Source: Arsenophonus sp052174535 (GTDB taxonomy: Bacteria; Pseudomonadota; Gammaproteobacteria; Enterobacterales; Enterobacteriaceae). From it: 64,000 bases of DNA. The stretch lies in assembly GCA_052174535.1 (NCBI GenBank), contig JBQMRQ010000026.1:1-64000 (forward strand). Reading direction: 5' to 3'. The number at the start of each line of letters is the position of its first letter. Position 1 is the first letter of the stretch. Of this stretch, positions 44,100 to 56,075 are shown in pieces. The notes beneath the pieces were generated by a model. It saw only the letters and a list, made by a program, of their open reading frames with translations. It was not told the origin of the DNA and searched no databases. The position numbers and the translations under genes are program-made.

Positions 44100-45147
44100 A
44101 TGGAAACCTACGCAGAATGTATTAAAAATAAATAAATTAAATTCCTTATTTTTCTATTTTTGGAAAGCCGTAAGGCCTTTTTCTTAATGATTATCATTAT
44201 CTATTAAAGCTAATTCATATTTTAAATCATGACTATCATCTATTACTTAAATTTCTCACTGTTGGTTATTAGTTGATGAAGCTAGTAATACTAAATTAGG
44301 ATTTAATTCACTAATTAACTATTAGCATAGAATTAATTATTTGCCGCATAATTTTTAATAAAAATTAAGATGTTTTATTTAAAATGCTAATAATATTAAA
44401 AATAATTACTTCAATAAGATACTAATACTGGTTATATTGATTAATCTATTTATTAAAATAAAGAATTAGCATTTCAGTAGTTAATTTTAATCACAAATCG
44501 GTATTAGATTATTTTTATTTTTATCGTGCTTATAAGGTATACTATAAATTGAGTTACTTACGGAAACATAAAAAATAGCTCTCACTAGTCATCAACCTGC
44601 TAGTGAGAGATTATATCAAAAAACAAGTGAATTTAATATCAATATTAATTATTTTCAGACAACAGTTAGAGAGATATTAATCTTTCATACAGTAATTTTT
44701 TGTACTCAATAAAAATTATTCAGTACTTCAATTCAGTAAATTAGAATATCAACTATCAAAAAAATATACAATTTTTAATTGATGGAGGGTTCTGAATATA
44801 CGGTTATCTTCAAATATTATCTGTACTTATATGACTAAAATAATGATGAATTTACTAAGTTGATTAGCGACTTAAATAGTAATCAACAAATATTGATCGA
44901 TACAATTAAAATCAGTATTCTCTCCATTGAATATCATCAATGGATACATCAACATATTGCATCTTTATAGTTAAATCATGACATTATCTTCAATATCAGT
45001 GAAGAGGTAATAATAAAAAATAGCTTACAATACTACTTTTCCATATTGCTTTATGCCCATATGGTAATCTTTTCATCGAAGATTCTATCTTCATCTATAA
45101 GAATAAAGTTGAAAACATTACATGTAATTTACATTTAAAATAATAAA
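44100..45147 (+). pseudogene. pepQ: Xaa-Pro dipeptidase PepQ, pseudogene
   Basis: This is a decayed gene for the cytosolic proline dipeptidase. Pieces read forward in order, with shifts: METYAECIKN at the start (44100), HYLLKANSYFKS (about 44191), ISHCWLLVDEASNTKL (about 44252-44300), VLDYFYFYRAYK (about 44504), LTSHQPASERLYQKTSEFN (about 44581), LNKNYSVLQFSKLEYQ (about 44705), NDEFTKLISDLNSNQQ (about 44846) and EDSIFIYKNKVENIT near the end. These match E. coli PepQ segments from start to stop. Stops, frameshifts and deletions remove the middle and the metal-binding region, so it is dead. The place upstream of yigZ and trkH matches E. coli. Confidence 0.88.
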
Positions 45148-45149
45148 TC

Positions 45150-45735
45150 TTTATTTGATACCAGCAGAGTTTATTTATTATTACTGAAGAGATTAAAAAA
45201 TCCGTTTTGTTACAAATCTGGTAACAATACTCATAGAATTGCTGAAGCAAAAAATTTTATCCAAACTATTAAAGATAAATACCCAAATCTCTGCCATCAT
45301 TACTGTAACTATGTAGTTAGTAAGTCTGAAATTGTCAAAATTAAACATTTTAATAATGGTTAGTCAACAAAAATAGACAGGTATGCTGATGATCATTCAA
45401 TCGTTAACTTGGCTATATTATTATTGAAATTACCACCGTTATGATTCTTATTTTATAGCATTAAATTGATAACTAATAGATTATTTATAACTCATTTAAT
45501 AGCTTTTAACAAGTACTTGCTCTTTTAAACATCTAGCTAATAATGCTTCAAAATATTGTTTAATACATTGTTAATATACTCATATAAAATGGTTAATCAA
45601 TTAATGCAACAATCAACAGGGCAGATCGTAGCCATAGAATAGCATAAAATGCCATTAGCAATTTTATTTTCTGCTAAACTTTTAAACAAAAGTTTACTAA
45701 AAATTACGTAATTTGAGTAAAGTCTCGTTATTTAA
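45150..45735 (+). pseudogene. yigZ: IMPACT-family protein YigZ, pseudogene
   Basis: This is a decayed gene of the YigZ/IMPACT family, directly after pepQ and before trkH, as in E. coli. Readable pieces are LIPAEF near 45159, ITEEIKKS near 45178, HRIAEAKNFIQTIKDKYPN (about 45234-45290) matching EAAKAFVESVRAEHPDARHH, and near 45615-45690 the C-terminal GQIVAIE and AILFSAKL. Several frameshifts and stops are present. The function of the family is poorly known. Confidence 0.85.
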
Positions 45736-45782
45736 TACCTAAATCTTAATGTTATAACTAGATTTACAAGGAAAAACTATTC

Positions 45783-47234
45783 ATGCATTTTCGAGCTATA
45801 ACCCGAATTGTGGGGCTACTCGTTATTTTATTTTCTGTTACTATGATTATTCCAGGTATAGTAGCCTTGATCTATCGAGATGGAGCAGGACGTGCTTTTA
45901 GTCAAACATTTATTGTAGTATTAATTATAGGTTTACTGCTATGGATACCAAACAGAAATAGTCGACATGATCTAAAACCTAAAGAAGGTTTTTTGATTGT
46001 TGCCCTTTTTTGGACCGTGTTAGGTAGTGTTGGAGCATTACCTTTTATTTTTTCTGATCAGCCTCATATTTCGGTTAGCGATGCTTTTTTTGAATCTTTT
46101 TCCGGTTTAACCACAACTGGAGCAACTACATTAGTTGGTTTAGATACTTTACCTAAAGCAATACTCTTTTATCGACAAATGCTACAGTGGTTAGGTGGCA
46201 TGGGAATCATTGTTTTAGCGGTAGCCATATTGCCTTTATTAAGTGTAGGTGGAATGCAACTTTATCGAGCAGAAATGCCTGGCCCTCTTAAAGACAATAA
46301 AATGCGCCCAAGAATTGCGGAAACAGCAAAAACACTTTGGTTAATTTATGTTTTGCTCACGATAGTTTGCGCGATAGCATTATGGAGCGCTGGTATGAAT
46401 ATTTTTGATGCTATCTCTCACAGTTTTTCTACTGTTGCTATTGGTGGATTTTCTACTCATGACCAAAGTATTGGTTACTTTAATAGCCCTGCTATCAATA
46501 CCATTATTGCTATTTTTTTACTGATTTCTGGTTGTAATTTTGCTCTTCATTTCTCCGTTTTATCTGGGCGTAGTTTGGTACTTTACTGGCGTGATCCTGA
46601 ATTTAGAGTATTTATTGGTTTTCAATTAGTTTTAATACTCACTTGTACGTTAGTACTTTTATATCATTCAGTTTATAACTCAGTGTTAAAAACATTTAAT
46701 CAAGCCTTTTTTCAGGTTGTTTCTGTAGCAACAACAGCCGGATTTAGTACAGATGGATTTGCAAATTGGCCGCTTTTTCTACCTATATTGTTACTTTTCG
46801 CTGCTTTTTTAGGCGGGTGTGCCGGATCAACCGGAGGTGGATTAAAAATTATTCGAATTTTATTATTATTCTTACAGGGTTCACGAGAGTTGAAACGTTT
46901 AGTACATCCAAATGCTGTTTACACAATAAAATTAGGCTCTAGAGCATTACCTGAACGTATTATTGAAGCCGTTTGGGGATTTTTTTCTGCTTATACATTG
47001 GTTTTTATTATAAGCTTATTATTGTTAATTGCTACCGGTATAGATGAATTTTCTGCTTTTGCCTCAATTGCAGCAACACTGAATAATTTAGGGACAGGAT
47101 TAGGCTCTGTAGCTGAAAACTTCACTACCATGAATCCAACGGGAAAATGGATCCTAATTGTCACCATGTTATTTGGTCGATTGGAAGTATTCACTTTACT
47201 TGTTCTTTTTACACCAACCTTTTGGCGGGACTAA
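45783..47234 (+). CDS. trkH: Potassium uptake channel subunit TrkH
   Basis: TrkH is the membrane subunit of the Trk low-affinity potassium system, working with the NAD-binding TrkA. It has 483 residues, the same as E. coli, with the superfamily's fourfold M1-P-M2 repeats. Pore segments are intact: FSGLTTTGATTL, TVAIGGFSTHD, VATTAGFSTDG and ATLNNLGTGLG, which carry the selectivity-filter glycines. HWF..GGCAGSTGGGLK-type loop sequence (GGCAGSTGGG) is also present. The C-terminus MLFGRLEVFTLLVLFTPTFWRD is canonical. AAGGA lies about ten bases before the ATG. hemG follows after 27 bases, forming the conserved trkH-hemG pair. Confidence 0.97.
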   Translation: MHFRAITRIVGLLVILFSVTMIIPGIVALIYRDGAGRAFSQTFIVVLIIGLLLWIPNRNSRHDLKPKEGFLIVALFWTVLGSVGALPFIFSDQPHISVSDAFFESFSGLTTTGATTLVGLDTLPKAILFYRQMLQWLGGMGIIVLAVAILPLLSVGGMQLYRAEMPGPLKDNKMRPRIAETAKTLWLIYVLLTIVCAIALWSAGMNIFDAISHSFSTVAIGGFSTHDQSIGYFNSPAINTIIAIFLLISGCNFALHFSVLSGRSLVLYWRDPEFRVFIGFQLVLILTCTLVLLYHSVYNSVLKTFNQAFFQVVSVATTAGFSTDGFANWPLFLPILLLFAAFLGGCAGSTGGGLKIIRILLLFLQGSRELKRLVHPNAVYTIKLGSRALPERIIEAVWGFFSAYTLVFIISLLLLIATGIDEFSAFASIAATLNNLGTGLGSVAENFTTMNPTGKWILIVTMLFGRLEVFTLLVLFTPTFWRD

Positions 47235-47261
47235 TCCTTATATATAATATAAAGGTAATAT

Positions 47262-47789
47262 ATGAGCTATTTGCTACTTTATTCTGGCGAAAATGGTCAG
47301 ACTAAAAAGATAATACTTAAAATTACTGATTATTTACGTAAAGAAGGTAAGCAATGTGATGTCAGAAATTTAAATATGGATAAAGATTTTAATCTTTCTG
47401 TTTACCAAAAAGTATTAGTTGGTGCATCAATCCGTTATGGTCATTTTAATTCTACGGTATTAAATTTTGCGAAAAATTACCAAAAAGAGTTAAATACTAT
47501 GCCAAGTGCATTTTTTAGCGTTAATTTAACGGCCAGAAAAAAAGGAAAAGATACATCTGAAACAAATATTTATGTCTGTAAATTTTTATCTAAAACTCCG
47601 TGGAAACCAAATATTACTAATGTATTTGCTGGAGCGCTACGTTATCCTCAATATAACTGGTTTGATCGTATCATGATTCAATTTATTATGAAAATAACGG
47701 GGGGAGAAACTAATATAAATAAAGAAGTTGAATATACTGATTGGAAAAAAGTTGAATACTTTGCGCGTGAATTTAATTTACTTAAATAA
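47262..47789 (+). CDS. hemG: Menaquinone/ubiquinone-dependent protoporphyrinogen oxidase HemG
   Basis: HemG is a flavodoxin-like FMN enzyme that oxidises protoporphyrinogen IX, using the respiratory quinone pool, in haem synthesis. It has 175 residues (E. coli 181). The FMN phosphate loop is SGENGQTKKI near the N-terminus, where E. coli has STRDGQT. VGASIRYGHF, AFFSVNLTARK and AGALRYPQYNWFD are conserved, and GGET is followed by the KEVEYTDW segment. It probably shares an mRNA with trkH. Its need for quinone fits the retained ubi genes downstream. Confidence 0.95.
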   Translation: MSYLLLYSGENGQTKKIILKITDYLRKEGKQCDVRNLNMDKDFNLSVYQKVLVGASIRYGHFNSTVLNFAKNYQKELNTMPSAFFSVNLTARKKGKDTSETNIYVCKFLSKTPWKPNITNVFAGALRYPQYNWFDRIMIQFIMKITGGETNINKEVEYTDWKKVEYFAREFNLLK

Positions 47790-47805
47790 AAATTTAATTA
47801 AAAAA

Positions 47806-47842
47806 TAGCTATTTCTTTTTTTTGAAAAAGAGCAAATAGCTA
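47806..47842 (+). terminator. Putative trkH-hemG terminator
   Basis: TAGCTATTT and AAATAGCTA form outer arms, with inner arms CTTTTT and AAAAAG, giving a long imperfect hairpin 16 bases after the hemG stop. Confidence 0.6.
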
Positions 47843-50147
47843 AAATTTGTAAATTATTGCTTGCTAGTTAGCTATAGAGAAATAACTTATTTGATACTTA
47901 TGAAAATTGTGAGATTCTATGGAGAAGATTTCTTGATATTAGAAGTGATTTTATTATTTGATATAATAGATTAAAAAACAAACAATTATTCCATCTAAAA
48001 ATAAATTTTTAATAAAATTAAAAATTAAGCTTTAATATCCCTTAAATAGTTTTCTTGGATCAACACTAATTCAACTTCTGGATCGTATGTTAACATTAGA
48101 GCAATCTGTTTCTGAACTGGTTTCAGTAGTACTGATTACAATTTTGGATAAAATCCCTCTAAATTGCTCTTCATGACATAGATTATATCTAAACTTCTCA
48201 TTTTCCATGTATTTTCAAGCTTAAAATGAATTAATTTTCTGAATTACTTAGTTTCACTAAAAGTATACATCATCATTATAACTGATAAATTTAGATAATT
48301 AAACACGTTCTTGGGGTTATAATATCTCCAAGATTATTGAAATATTTTATGTATAGGAGATCCACATGAAAATAGTGTTGTTTTCTGATTTAATAGTTCA
48401 AATGATTCAATAAAACTACTTATAGTTATTCAATGCCTATGTTTTTGCCTATGTTTTTGCTAATTCAATTCTTAAAAAGATTAATATTAGGTCTCGAGCT
48501 TCTCTTAAGATAATCATTAATCGTTGAATAATTAATTCCATATTCCTTTGATATTTTTGTATAGATATTGAGCCTATTAGCATTTTAGTCGCGCGGTAAC
48601 TGTTTATTTATGCCTTATTTTAAGAAAAAAATCTAATTCTTTTTTATCCATAGTTTATTTTTCTTTCATGTTATTCCTTTTAAAGCAGAATATATATAAA
48701 ACTTGCGCATAATTTAAAAGAATTAAATTTTTATTAACTTTATTTTTTAAAACAATAGTCTATTAAAAGCAATAAACTCTATTATTAGATATAAGTTTAT
48801 TCTTTAAGAGTAAAGAAATAATATTTAAAAAAAAATTATAAAGCATGATAATATTAGTGTAGATAATATATTGTTACAACAGTGAATGTAAAGAAATTCA
48901 TACTATGTGAATTATTCATGCTAGCAGAACTGAAACCTGATTTACTAAAAATATGCTTGATCGCCATTATAAAATATGAACGCATTATTACTGAAACGAT
49001 TAGTATTCCTCCTGAAGATATTTGATCAACTGGTATCCTCATTTCTGTATGATTGCTATACTGATGTTTCTATCAGTAACTTAATTAATTGAGATTTCAT
49101 GATTATCTGTCACAGTATAGTGGTTTTTGCTGACACTAAATTCATGAAACATAAACGTAAAGATAACAAATATTAAGGTACTAACATTGATTGCTTACCC
49201 ATTGAAGTCTATTATGCAGATTCGTAATTGTTATCTTATTGTAATAAAGTATATTTAAGGATAGAAAATAGATTTATGAAGTATAATAAGTGAAGCCTAT
49301 CTCCTGACCGTCATACACTAAATTTACTACTATAACCCTATTAGATAGTAAAATTCTATTGCAGCATTATCAAAAAGATTTATTAAAAAAATAACCTGAA
49401 TTATTCAAAATTCATATTATTTTCCGAGAAGTGATATACTTATTAATAACGCTAGGTTTTTTGACAACAACCTTTATAATGTACATTACCGAAAAATTCT
49501 ACTATACCAGCCACCACTGAGCTAGACTAAAATGGTGCGCGTAATATCATTACTACCAATGCAAGTTTTGTGATGAAATGATAGATGTGCAATGCGTTCT
49601 ATTTTAAAAAAAATAGATACTACTGGAATATATTATTCGCCTGCACCCTGTTTGTTAGTGCTTTAAATTATCTTTCTCAATCTGATATTTATAAATCCAC
49701 TTCTTTGGACAGTAGAAGCACAAAAAAATCTTTCAGTACATGATCTCCTTTTCAACTGCAGGGGATTTAAATTTATATATTAATCTCTCTTTCCCACCTA
49801 CATCTCGCAGCTTGCAGAGAGATGTGGAGATATTATGATAAGATCGATTTCTGTGAATCGTTTAAAGAGAATTGCTCAAGGCAGCGTTAATACTCAACAT
49901 CTGGAGTTTTACTCTCAGATGGCTGATTTTTATCTATAAAACGATTTCTATACATCTGTTTAATACCTACATTCAGAATACTTCTTTAAAGTGGAACTCA
50001 AAGATTAGACAACCTCTTGCATCTCATTACGCTGGATGAAGCGATTAGAAGAAAAACTGTATTAGCATCTCTCTTATTTTACCAAGCAGGATAGAACGCT
50101 TGATATCAATAAGCGTGACATTGAGACCTGTAGTAAGATAGCTATGT
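47843..50147. other. Unrecognised eroded sequence downstream of hemG
   Basis: In E. coli an rRNA operon follows hemG; there is none here. Near 48480-48560 the reverse strand reads ISKEYGINYSTINDYL, which looks like a helix-turn-helix, but I cannot name the gene. A 12-base unit GCCTATGTTTTT is repeated twice at 48435-48458. Near 50090-50145 a forward run (DINKRDIETCSKIAML) suggests an old coding frame that continues to the edge of IS1595 relic 7. Confidence 0.4.
49190..49340 (+). mobile_element. IS256-family relic, 3' end fragment
   Basis: About 150 bases match the extreme 3' end of the other IS256 copies (aaggatagaaaatagatttatgaag ... catacactaaatttactac, interrupted by small changes). Confidence 0.55.
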
Positions 50148-51182
50148 TAAAAAAGGTTGTTACTTTGATCGGAGAGAAATTCATAGTCACGCCTGTATTA
50201 AATTGTTATGATTTTAAGCAATCTTTTCCAGATTAGATAATTCTTAAATAAGAGAACCCTCTTACACTATAAAATTTACTCAGCCATTCTTTTAGTCAGC
50301 TAATATAATTGCTCAAATTTTAAATTTAAAATTCCTTACTAATAACTATTTGATTATGCAATATTATTAGTTATAGTAACTAATTTCATACTTACTAGAA
50401 AATGTTTTATACTATTTAGCTCCATTTCAGAAAAAGATAAACTCTGATCAATGATCAACTAAAGAAAGCGGCTGATCACAACACTCTAGATTAAACTCTT
50501 CAAGAATCATATTGTTTACATGACCTTCTTAATCTCAAGTGATTAAGAACAAGATTCACTATTTCCTTTTATTTTTTACTCTCCCACGTTTTATAGCTTT
50601 CCCATATTGGGAATCACACTTTTCTTTAAAGAATTAAGAAAATATTTTATTTACTTCAATAATATCACTTAATAGACTTAAATTAAGTGTTCCTACTAAA
50701 GCAAAAAAGTAATGCCTACATTTAAAGACTGTTTTAAATTAACACCTCTTTCTTTTGCTGACTTACGTAAAGTTAAGCTATTCAACATATATATAGCAGA
50801 TAATTAAATCATCTATTCTTGTGATATAATTTTGCTAGAGACTTTCAATAAGATTGTTAAATCTTTTTATGTAATCGGGGATTTTACAACGATATCGCTG
50901 TAACCCTCTAAAATGAATATTCCCCCAGTTGGGGTATTATGTTAAGTGTAATAATATGGATAAGATAAAGTAGAATAGTTACTTAAATCCGTGATTTATA
51001 TCATCTGATAGGATGGATTCTCGCCAAGCCATCTAATAAGATAAAAATTTATGTTAACAGTGAGTAAAGAAATAGTTTCCTTGATATATATGACTGTTTG
51101 TTTTTCATGACAACTAATTGTAGTAAAGATCTTTTATACAGCATAAGAGATTTTTAGCAACAACCTTTACTAACATAGTTAT
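50148..51182 (-). mobile_element. IS1595-family relic 7
   Basis: This is a full-length relic of about 1.03 kb. Termini are gctatgttaaaaaagg on the left and caacaacctttactaacatag on the right, inverted copies of each other. The interior is the reverse complement of relics 2 and 6. CCCC-AGTT-GGGG at 50922-50934 is another GC palindrome. It has no open transposase frame. Confidence 0.75.
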
Positions 51183-53599
51183 AAAAGACCACCAATAAAC
51201 GAATGCGCCCATAGAAATATTTTTACGTACCGTCTAAGTTATAGCGATGGTGGTGGTATCTATCACACCAAATGATTTTTAGACAAAATACAATATGAGC
51301 AGACTTGTGCGGCCCCTTCTTGAAATTTTAAGCCTTAACCAGATATTCAAACTGTGAAATGCAGCGCTAAAACTAAAATATTGACCTATATCAGACGCAT
51401 CTTACAACGGTTCTGGAGGCCATTTAACTCAACTATCGTTACTGTTTTAACGAAGACTTCACTCACAAGAGCAATCCTGTCAGTATTTATGTATTTAGCT
51501 ATCTCGCCGGGTTTAAACAAGCGCGAGGCGTTGCACGTAGAGTAGCATAACGTCATGTTATGATCAACAAAAGCATATAATCCTCTACATACTTATCTGG
51601 CTAACCCTATCTGATAAGGTTAAACCTTTAACTGCATCAGCCAACGACAGGTATCTGGCCAAGGTTAGCTGAGTACATTTCTGGCTCGGACATTGTGGAT
51701 TATATTACACTCATGGAAATAGTATCCCGAATGAATGCTAAGACTTAAAGGTGAACTGAAAGCATAAAGTCTGATTCTAACTGCCAATCAGTTCATATTT
51801 GATACTTTCTGTATATCAAAGTAGTGTATAATATACTACAAAATGACAATGACCTCATAAAGAATATACAATCAAGCGTTCGAGGCATGTATGACATCGA
51901 CTATGCTGGACAGTTTTAATATGCTGGATAATATCAGCCTATTAGGCATTTCCTATTCATATTCCTAGGAATGGAATATACTGATAACATCAGATATATG
52001 ATAACTATAACCTGATAAGCGAGAATCCTGCTAATAAAACGTTTTGTAATATTCATAGGTAATTTCTGGTATTTTTAAAAGATAGTCAGACAACAGATCG
52101 ATATTCCCAGGTGATGGTAAGCGATATGCCAAAACATTTAGCATTCTGGATATTCATCTCTAACCCGCGCCGCGCATTCTATTTTCAGTCGCCAGATAGC
52201 CCCGCGGGTAACATGACCACTAATTTTGAAAAAAGACATTCATTATATTTTCTAAATTAAACAAACGCCGTCTCGCACTGCAAAACGCAGAATAAAACGT
52301 ATTCAGCCGTCACAGATAAACTCCACAATAGCTAAAAAATCCTAGACATATGAATAGCGCTATAAAAACAGCTTACTGACTCAGCGTGTTTATATAATGC
52401 GACCTCTGTTTGACATATTAATGCCCGTTCAAAAGCTATACAATACAGAAGATTATTTGGAAAAAGGTTAAAGCAAGTTTTTCCTGACTACCATTTACTA
52501 CCTGGGAATTATCCCGGTGCTATATTCTGCATCAGTTTCGACAACTAACACGCTAGCCGGCAGTTACGTAATGGCAGCTATTTCAGGAAGAAATTGCAGC
52601 TATATGGATAGATTTTTTATGAGGACAAAAAATAGACTATCCCTGTGTTTGGGGTACTTACCCAGCACCATACAGGAGGTGGTACCTATTCTAATTTAGC
52701 TGCTTTATCTTTAAGAATTACGCAGTATACGGAATTTTGCCAAATTTCTGGAAATTTATGGATGCTGCTGCTGGTAGGTAAATATCCCAGCTAAGTGAGT
52801 TATTAAATAAGAAACCGCTATAATGCGAGCGGCGGTGATAAATATTGACTACTAGTTGTATAAGCCTGTAGTTTTTAGGCTGCTGCTAATGCTCAATCCT
52901 GGGTACCCCCTTTCATAAAAATGATTATCTGTGGAATTTGCAGATGAGTTACGTAATGCGGTGTCCAAATAGATCTGCAACGTTGATTTACGTCAACTAT
53001 TTATGTGGACTCTAACAACAATGTCATTTATCCTCTCCTGGCGCTGAATAACCCGTCGAGATTAACCGCAGCCGGCTAGGCAGGAATAAACACCTAGTGT
53101 TTAATACAATGGAGAGCAAAGAGATGACTGCTTTTCGGACGCGATCGTCAACCTAACAATATGGATGAATATTGGTATTAATGGACACATGAAAACTAAA
53201 GATCCCTTGTACTCTAACAACACGCCCGATAAATCCGTTTCCCATTATCCTAAAGAATAGGCTTTCCTAGGGATAGCAATGATCATATTTCCCGTGGGTA
53301 GGAATCTCTCTGCGCTATTAGGTAGCCGGTCCAGACATCCAGAAAGTTTCGATAACCGGACGCGCTGGATATAGAATCACTTAACTCCTCGATCAATTGA
53401 GCTAATACAGTATAATTTGACCAGAGTAGCTACGCTACTTTGAAGCAATTGATGATATGAGTACTATTTTTATTCTACAAAATATTAATTTTTAGAAAAA
53501 AATTAGATTGTTCAGAATAAATCTTCTAGAAGAAAAAACTGAATAAATCAGAAAAACAATATATAACTTCATATTGTGATATCGTTTATTTATCCGAAG
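51183..53599. other. GC-richer eroded block, 2.4 kb, identity unknown
   Basis: This block has clearly more G and C than its surroundings (for example 52160-52210 and 53045-53085) and words such as gccggc, ccgcgg and cgccgc that are rare elsewhere. It has only short frames of 60-63 codons (51354-51545, 52517-52699), without ribosome sites. The composition suggests DNA that was inactivated or acquired later than the rest. I could not assign a family. Confidence 0.45.
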
Positions 53600-55180
53600 C
53601 GGTTTTATGATTTACATTACAAAATAAATTATGATAGACTGACTGATTTTTTTTATGATTCCAAAAATAGATCATATAGCAATGCATCTAACTCCTCTTG
53701 ATCCCCCCTTAATTGTTCTCTTGACATGAATAAGTATTAGCTGCCTCTATTCATTATTATCTAGAGTTTCAAGAAACGCATAAGTCAAGCCGATAATACT
53801 GGATATAACTTATTAAGAACAATTACTAAAAGTATGCTTCTCGATGGATCTCCTCACCTATAGGGAATGGGGATAATCTCAGTCTACTTTCCACTCAACA
53901 AACATAAAATAACTGGGATAATAGAACAGACGAATACAGACAGGATAACTAGTATTTTTCTCTGAAAAAATACTAAAGAGTAATTCATCTAGATATATAT
54001 ATCTTCCGCCAAACTAAATTATTTTTACTATTAATGAGGACTGAATAACTTTCTTAAAAAAGACGATAAAAGTATCACTCCGTGAACGCATTTATCTGTA
54101 GAGAAAGTGCTTTTGCTTGCAGCACTTGTATCATTAAGTTTCCCTATCTTGAACGGCTACTTATTATACCTATCCTGAATGGTTCCCATAGTATTTTTCT
54201 GCTAAAAATGTAAGCAAAAGTCTGCAGTTTATGCAATGTCAAAGCTATATAGTGTTGATTAGCACAACAGGTTCATATTTTACTCGATTGCAACTAGCAA
54301 TACATTATTTTTACTATATTCCATCTTCTTTAGTCTTTTCAACATAACTAGCTTATAAGACTCAACGCTATATTTTGACTAATTAACCCTATACTATATG
54401 CTGCAGTGGACACGTAAATAGAGTATTGAAATTGATATCTTCTGTGCATTTTACACTTATGTTCAACAACTTAATCAATATCTACATGTTTATACGAATA
54501 TTATCTATTACGATCTAGATATTAAACATCCTGTATATGTGGTAATCTGTTTTAAAAAATAGCAATCGAAGAAATCTGAAAATACGATATCATTCAGGTG
54601 TAATGCGTTAGAGCTATGAGTTGATAAATATTAGTATCTTTCTAGTCTTTTGTAAATATCTGCACTAGGAAGCAGTGACAGGGTTACCTAAAAGTCACAG
54701 TACAGACAGATGTTACTAAAAAGTGAACTTTACTAAAAAGACAAAAAAGAGTGGCATATTATGAAATAGCTCTAGCGCTACCTTAAACGTCTCAGTATTC
54801 GTATCAAAACTCTGACATTAATGAGGGGGTTACAAATTATTGCTAGAGATAAGCTTACTAGAGTATTGGCAACAAGACTCCCTTGAGATAGAAAGAGATG
54901 ATCTGGCGTTATATATTAGCTATAATTCTAGCAAAGCATTTAAGATGTTACGTTACTATAATTTTTATCGAATTCTTAAAAGGAAGCAAATTATACCGAA
55001 TATATATAAGAACCAATATACATAAATATGCTAAAAATGATGACAGCTCGCAAAAAATGAAGGTTTGCTTTTTCTGATAAAAAGATTGCTGCGAATAAAT
55101 CTATAAAATGTATTTTATGTGGCAAAAGGCTACTTTTATCAACGTTTAGCCATAAGCAAGCAGATAACGAAATTATTATC
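53600..55180 (+). mobile_element. IS91-family transposase relic, copy 2
   Basis: Forward reading gives IS91-type transposase pieces in order: QQLNQYLHVYT (about 54466-54498), matching the HTYGRQLNQHPHIH region; RYLKRLSIRIKTLT (about 54776-54817), matching GRYLKRPPV; then, in an open run of 61 codons (54840-55025), AFKMLRYYNFYRILKRK, matching the FKMVRYYGFL.NRKRG block; and finally KCILCGKRLLLS near 55105, the C-terminal zinc pair. Internal stops make it inactive. It is in opposite orientation to copy 1 at 11140-12640. Confidence 0.75.
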
Positions 55181-55309
55181 AGAAAAAATACATAGAATAA
55201 AAAACGATAGCTATTAAGCCTAATTAATATGGTTAATATCTCTAAAATTAAAGTATTAAATTAAAAATATAGAATAGATCAAGCAACCAATTATTCTATT
55301 TTTTAGGAA

Positions 55310-56075
55310 AATAAATGGCTTTCACTCTTAACTTAAAGAGTGATTTAATTTGCTAACCATGACGTTTTCGAATATCAAAATACGCTCTGTAAATTCTTTG
55401 CCATTGTATATAAATAGACGATAAATAACTATGGAATGCGTGCTCGGGTTAAGATCACGTAAAAAACGTAAAAATTGTCCGCAGTATTGCCTTATAAAAT
55501 ACACAAAAACTCTCTCCTATAGAGTTGCGCAATATTTTTTTAGAAAAATAACATCATGAAGTTTTATTTGGAATTTTCGAAATAAATTTATATATACGTA
55601 CAGATAATCAAAATACCAGATTTAAAGTTTTATGCTTCAGATTCGGATCCTTCCTGCCTCATTTCGCATAAATTTCACACTTCGTTGTCTGCGTAAACAA
55701 CAATATTCAGATCATATTAAGATATAAAAACAGGGTTCAGGAAATTTGTGTACAAATGGCAGCGCAGCTCGGCAAGAAAGAAACCGTTATTTTGAAACAA
55801 AAGGACTACGATTTCTTGATCTGGCAATAGCATTCAGCAAATAATGGGAAGATATGTATAATTATAAACATCATTTTGTTTTTACCCTTTACCAATTAGT
55901 GAGTTTAGAGATATCATAATTATCTAGCTAAAGTAGATGCGGGCTTTTTATTTAGCTGGGGATGGAGCTTTCATCATCATAGTATTTTACTATCAACTAT
56001 ATTCCTTAATGGATATCTTGTGACGAATATGGCTTTTACGATGAGCATCTATATATAATAGTTTTAAACTAAACA
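55310..56075 (-). mobile_element. IS481-family relic d
   Basis: It aligns with relics a, b and c on the reverse strand from the NGKEFTD-type region (about 55385-55415) to the common 5' end near 56060 (tctatatataatag). No IS1595 interrupts it, so it shows the empty insertion site near 55880. The C-terminal part is missing where the IS91 relic ends. Confidence 0.7.

Noticed and set aside
42153..51182. Oppositely oriented IS1595 relics 6 and 7 flanking pepQ-hemG as the cause of the block inversion
   Set aside because: IS481 is collinear across both sides of relic 6 with matching target repeats, so relic 6 has not exchanged flanks. The inversion must have another cause.
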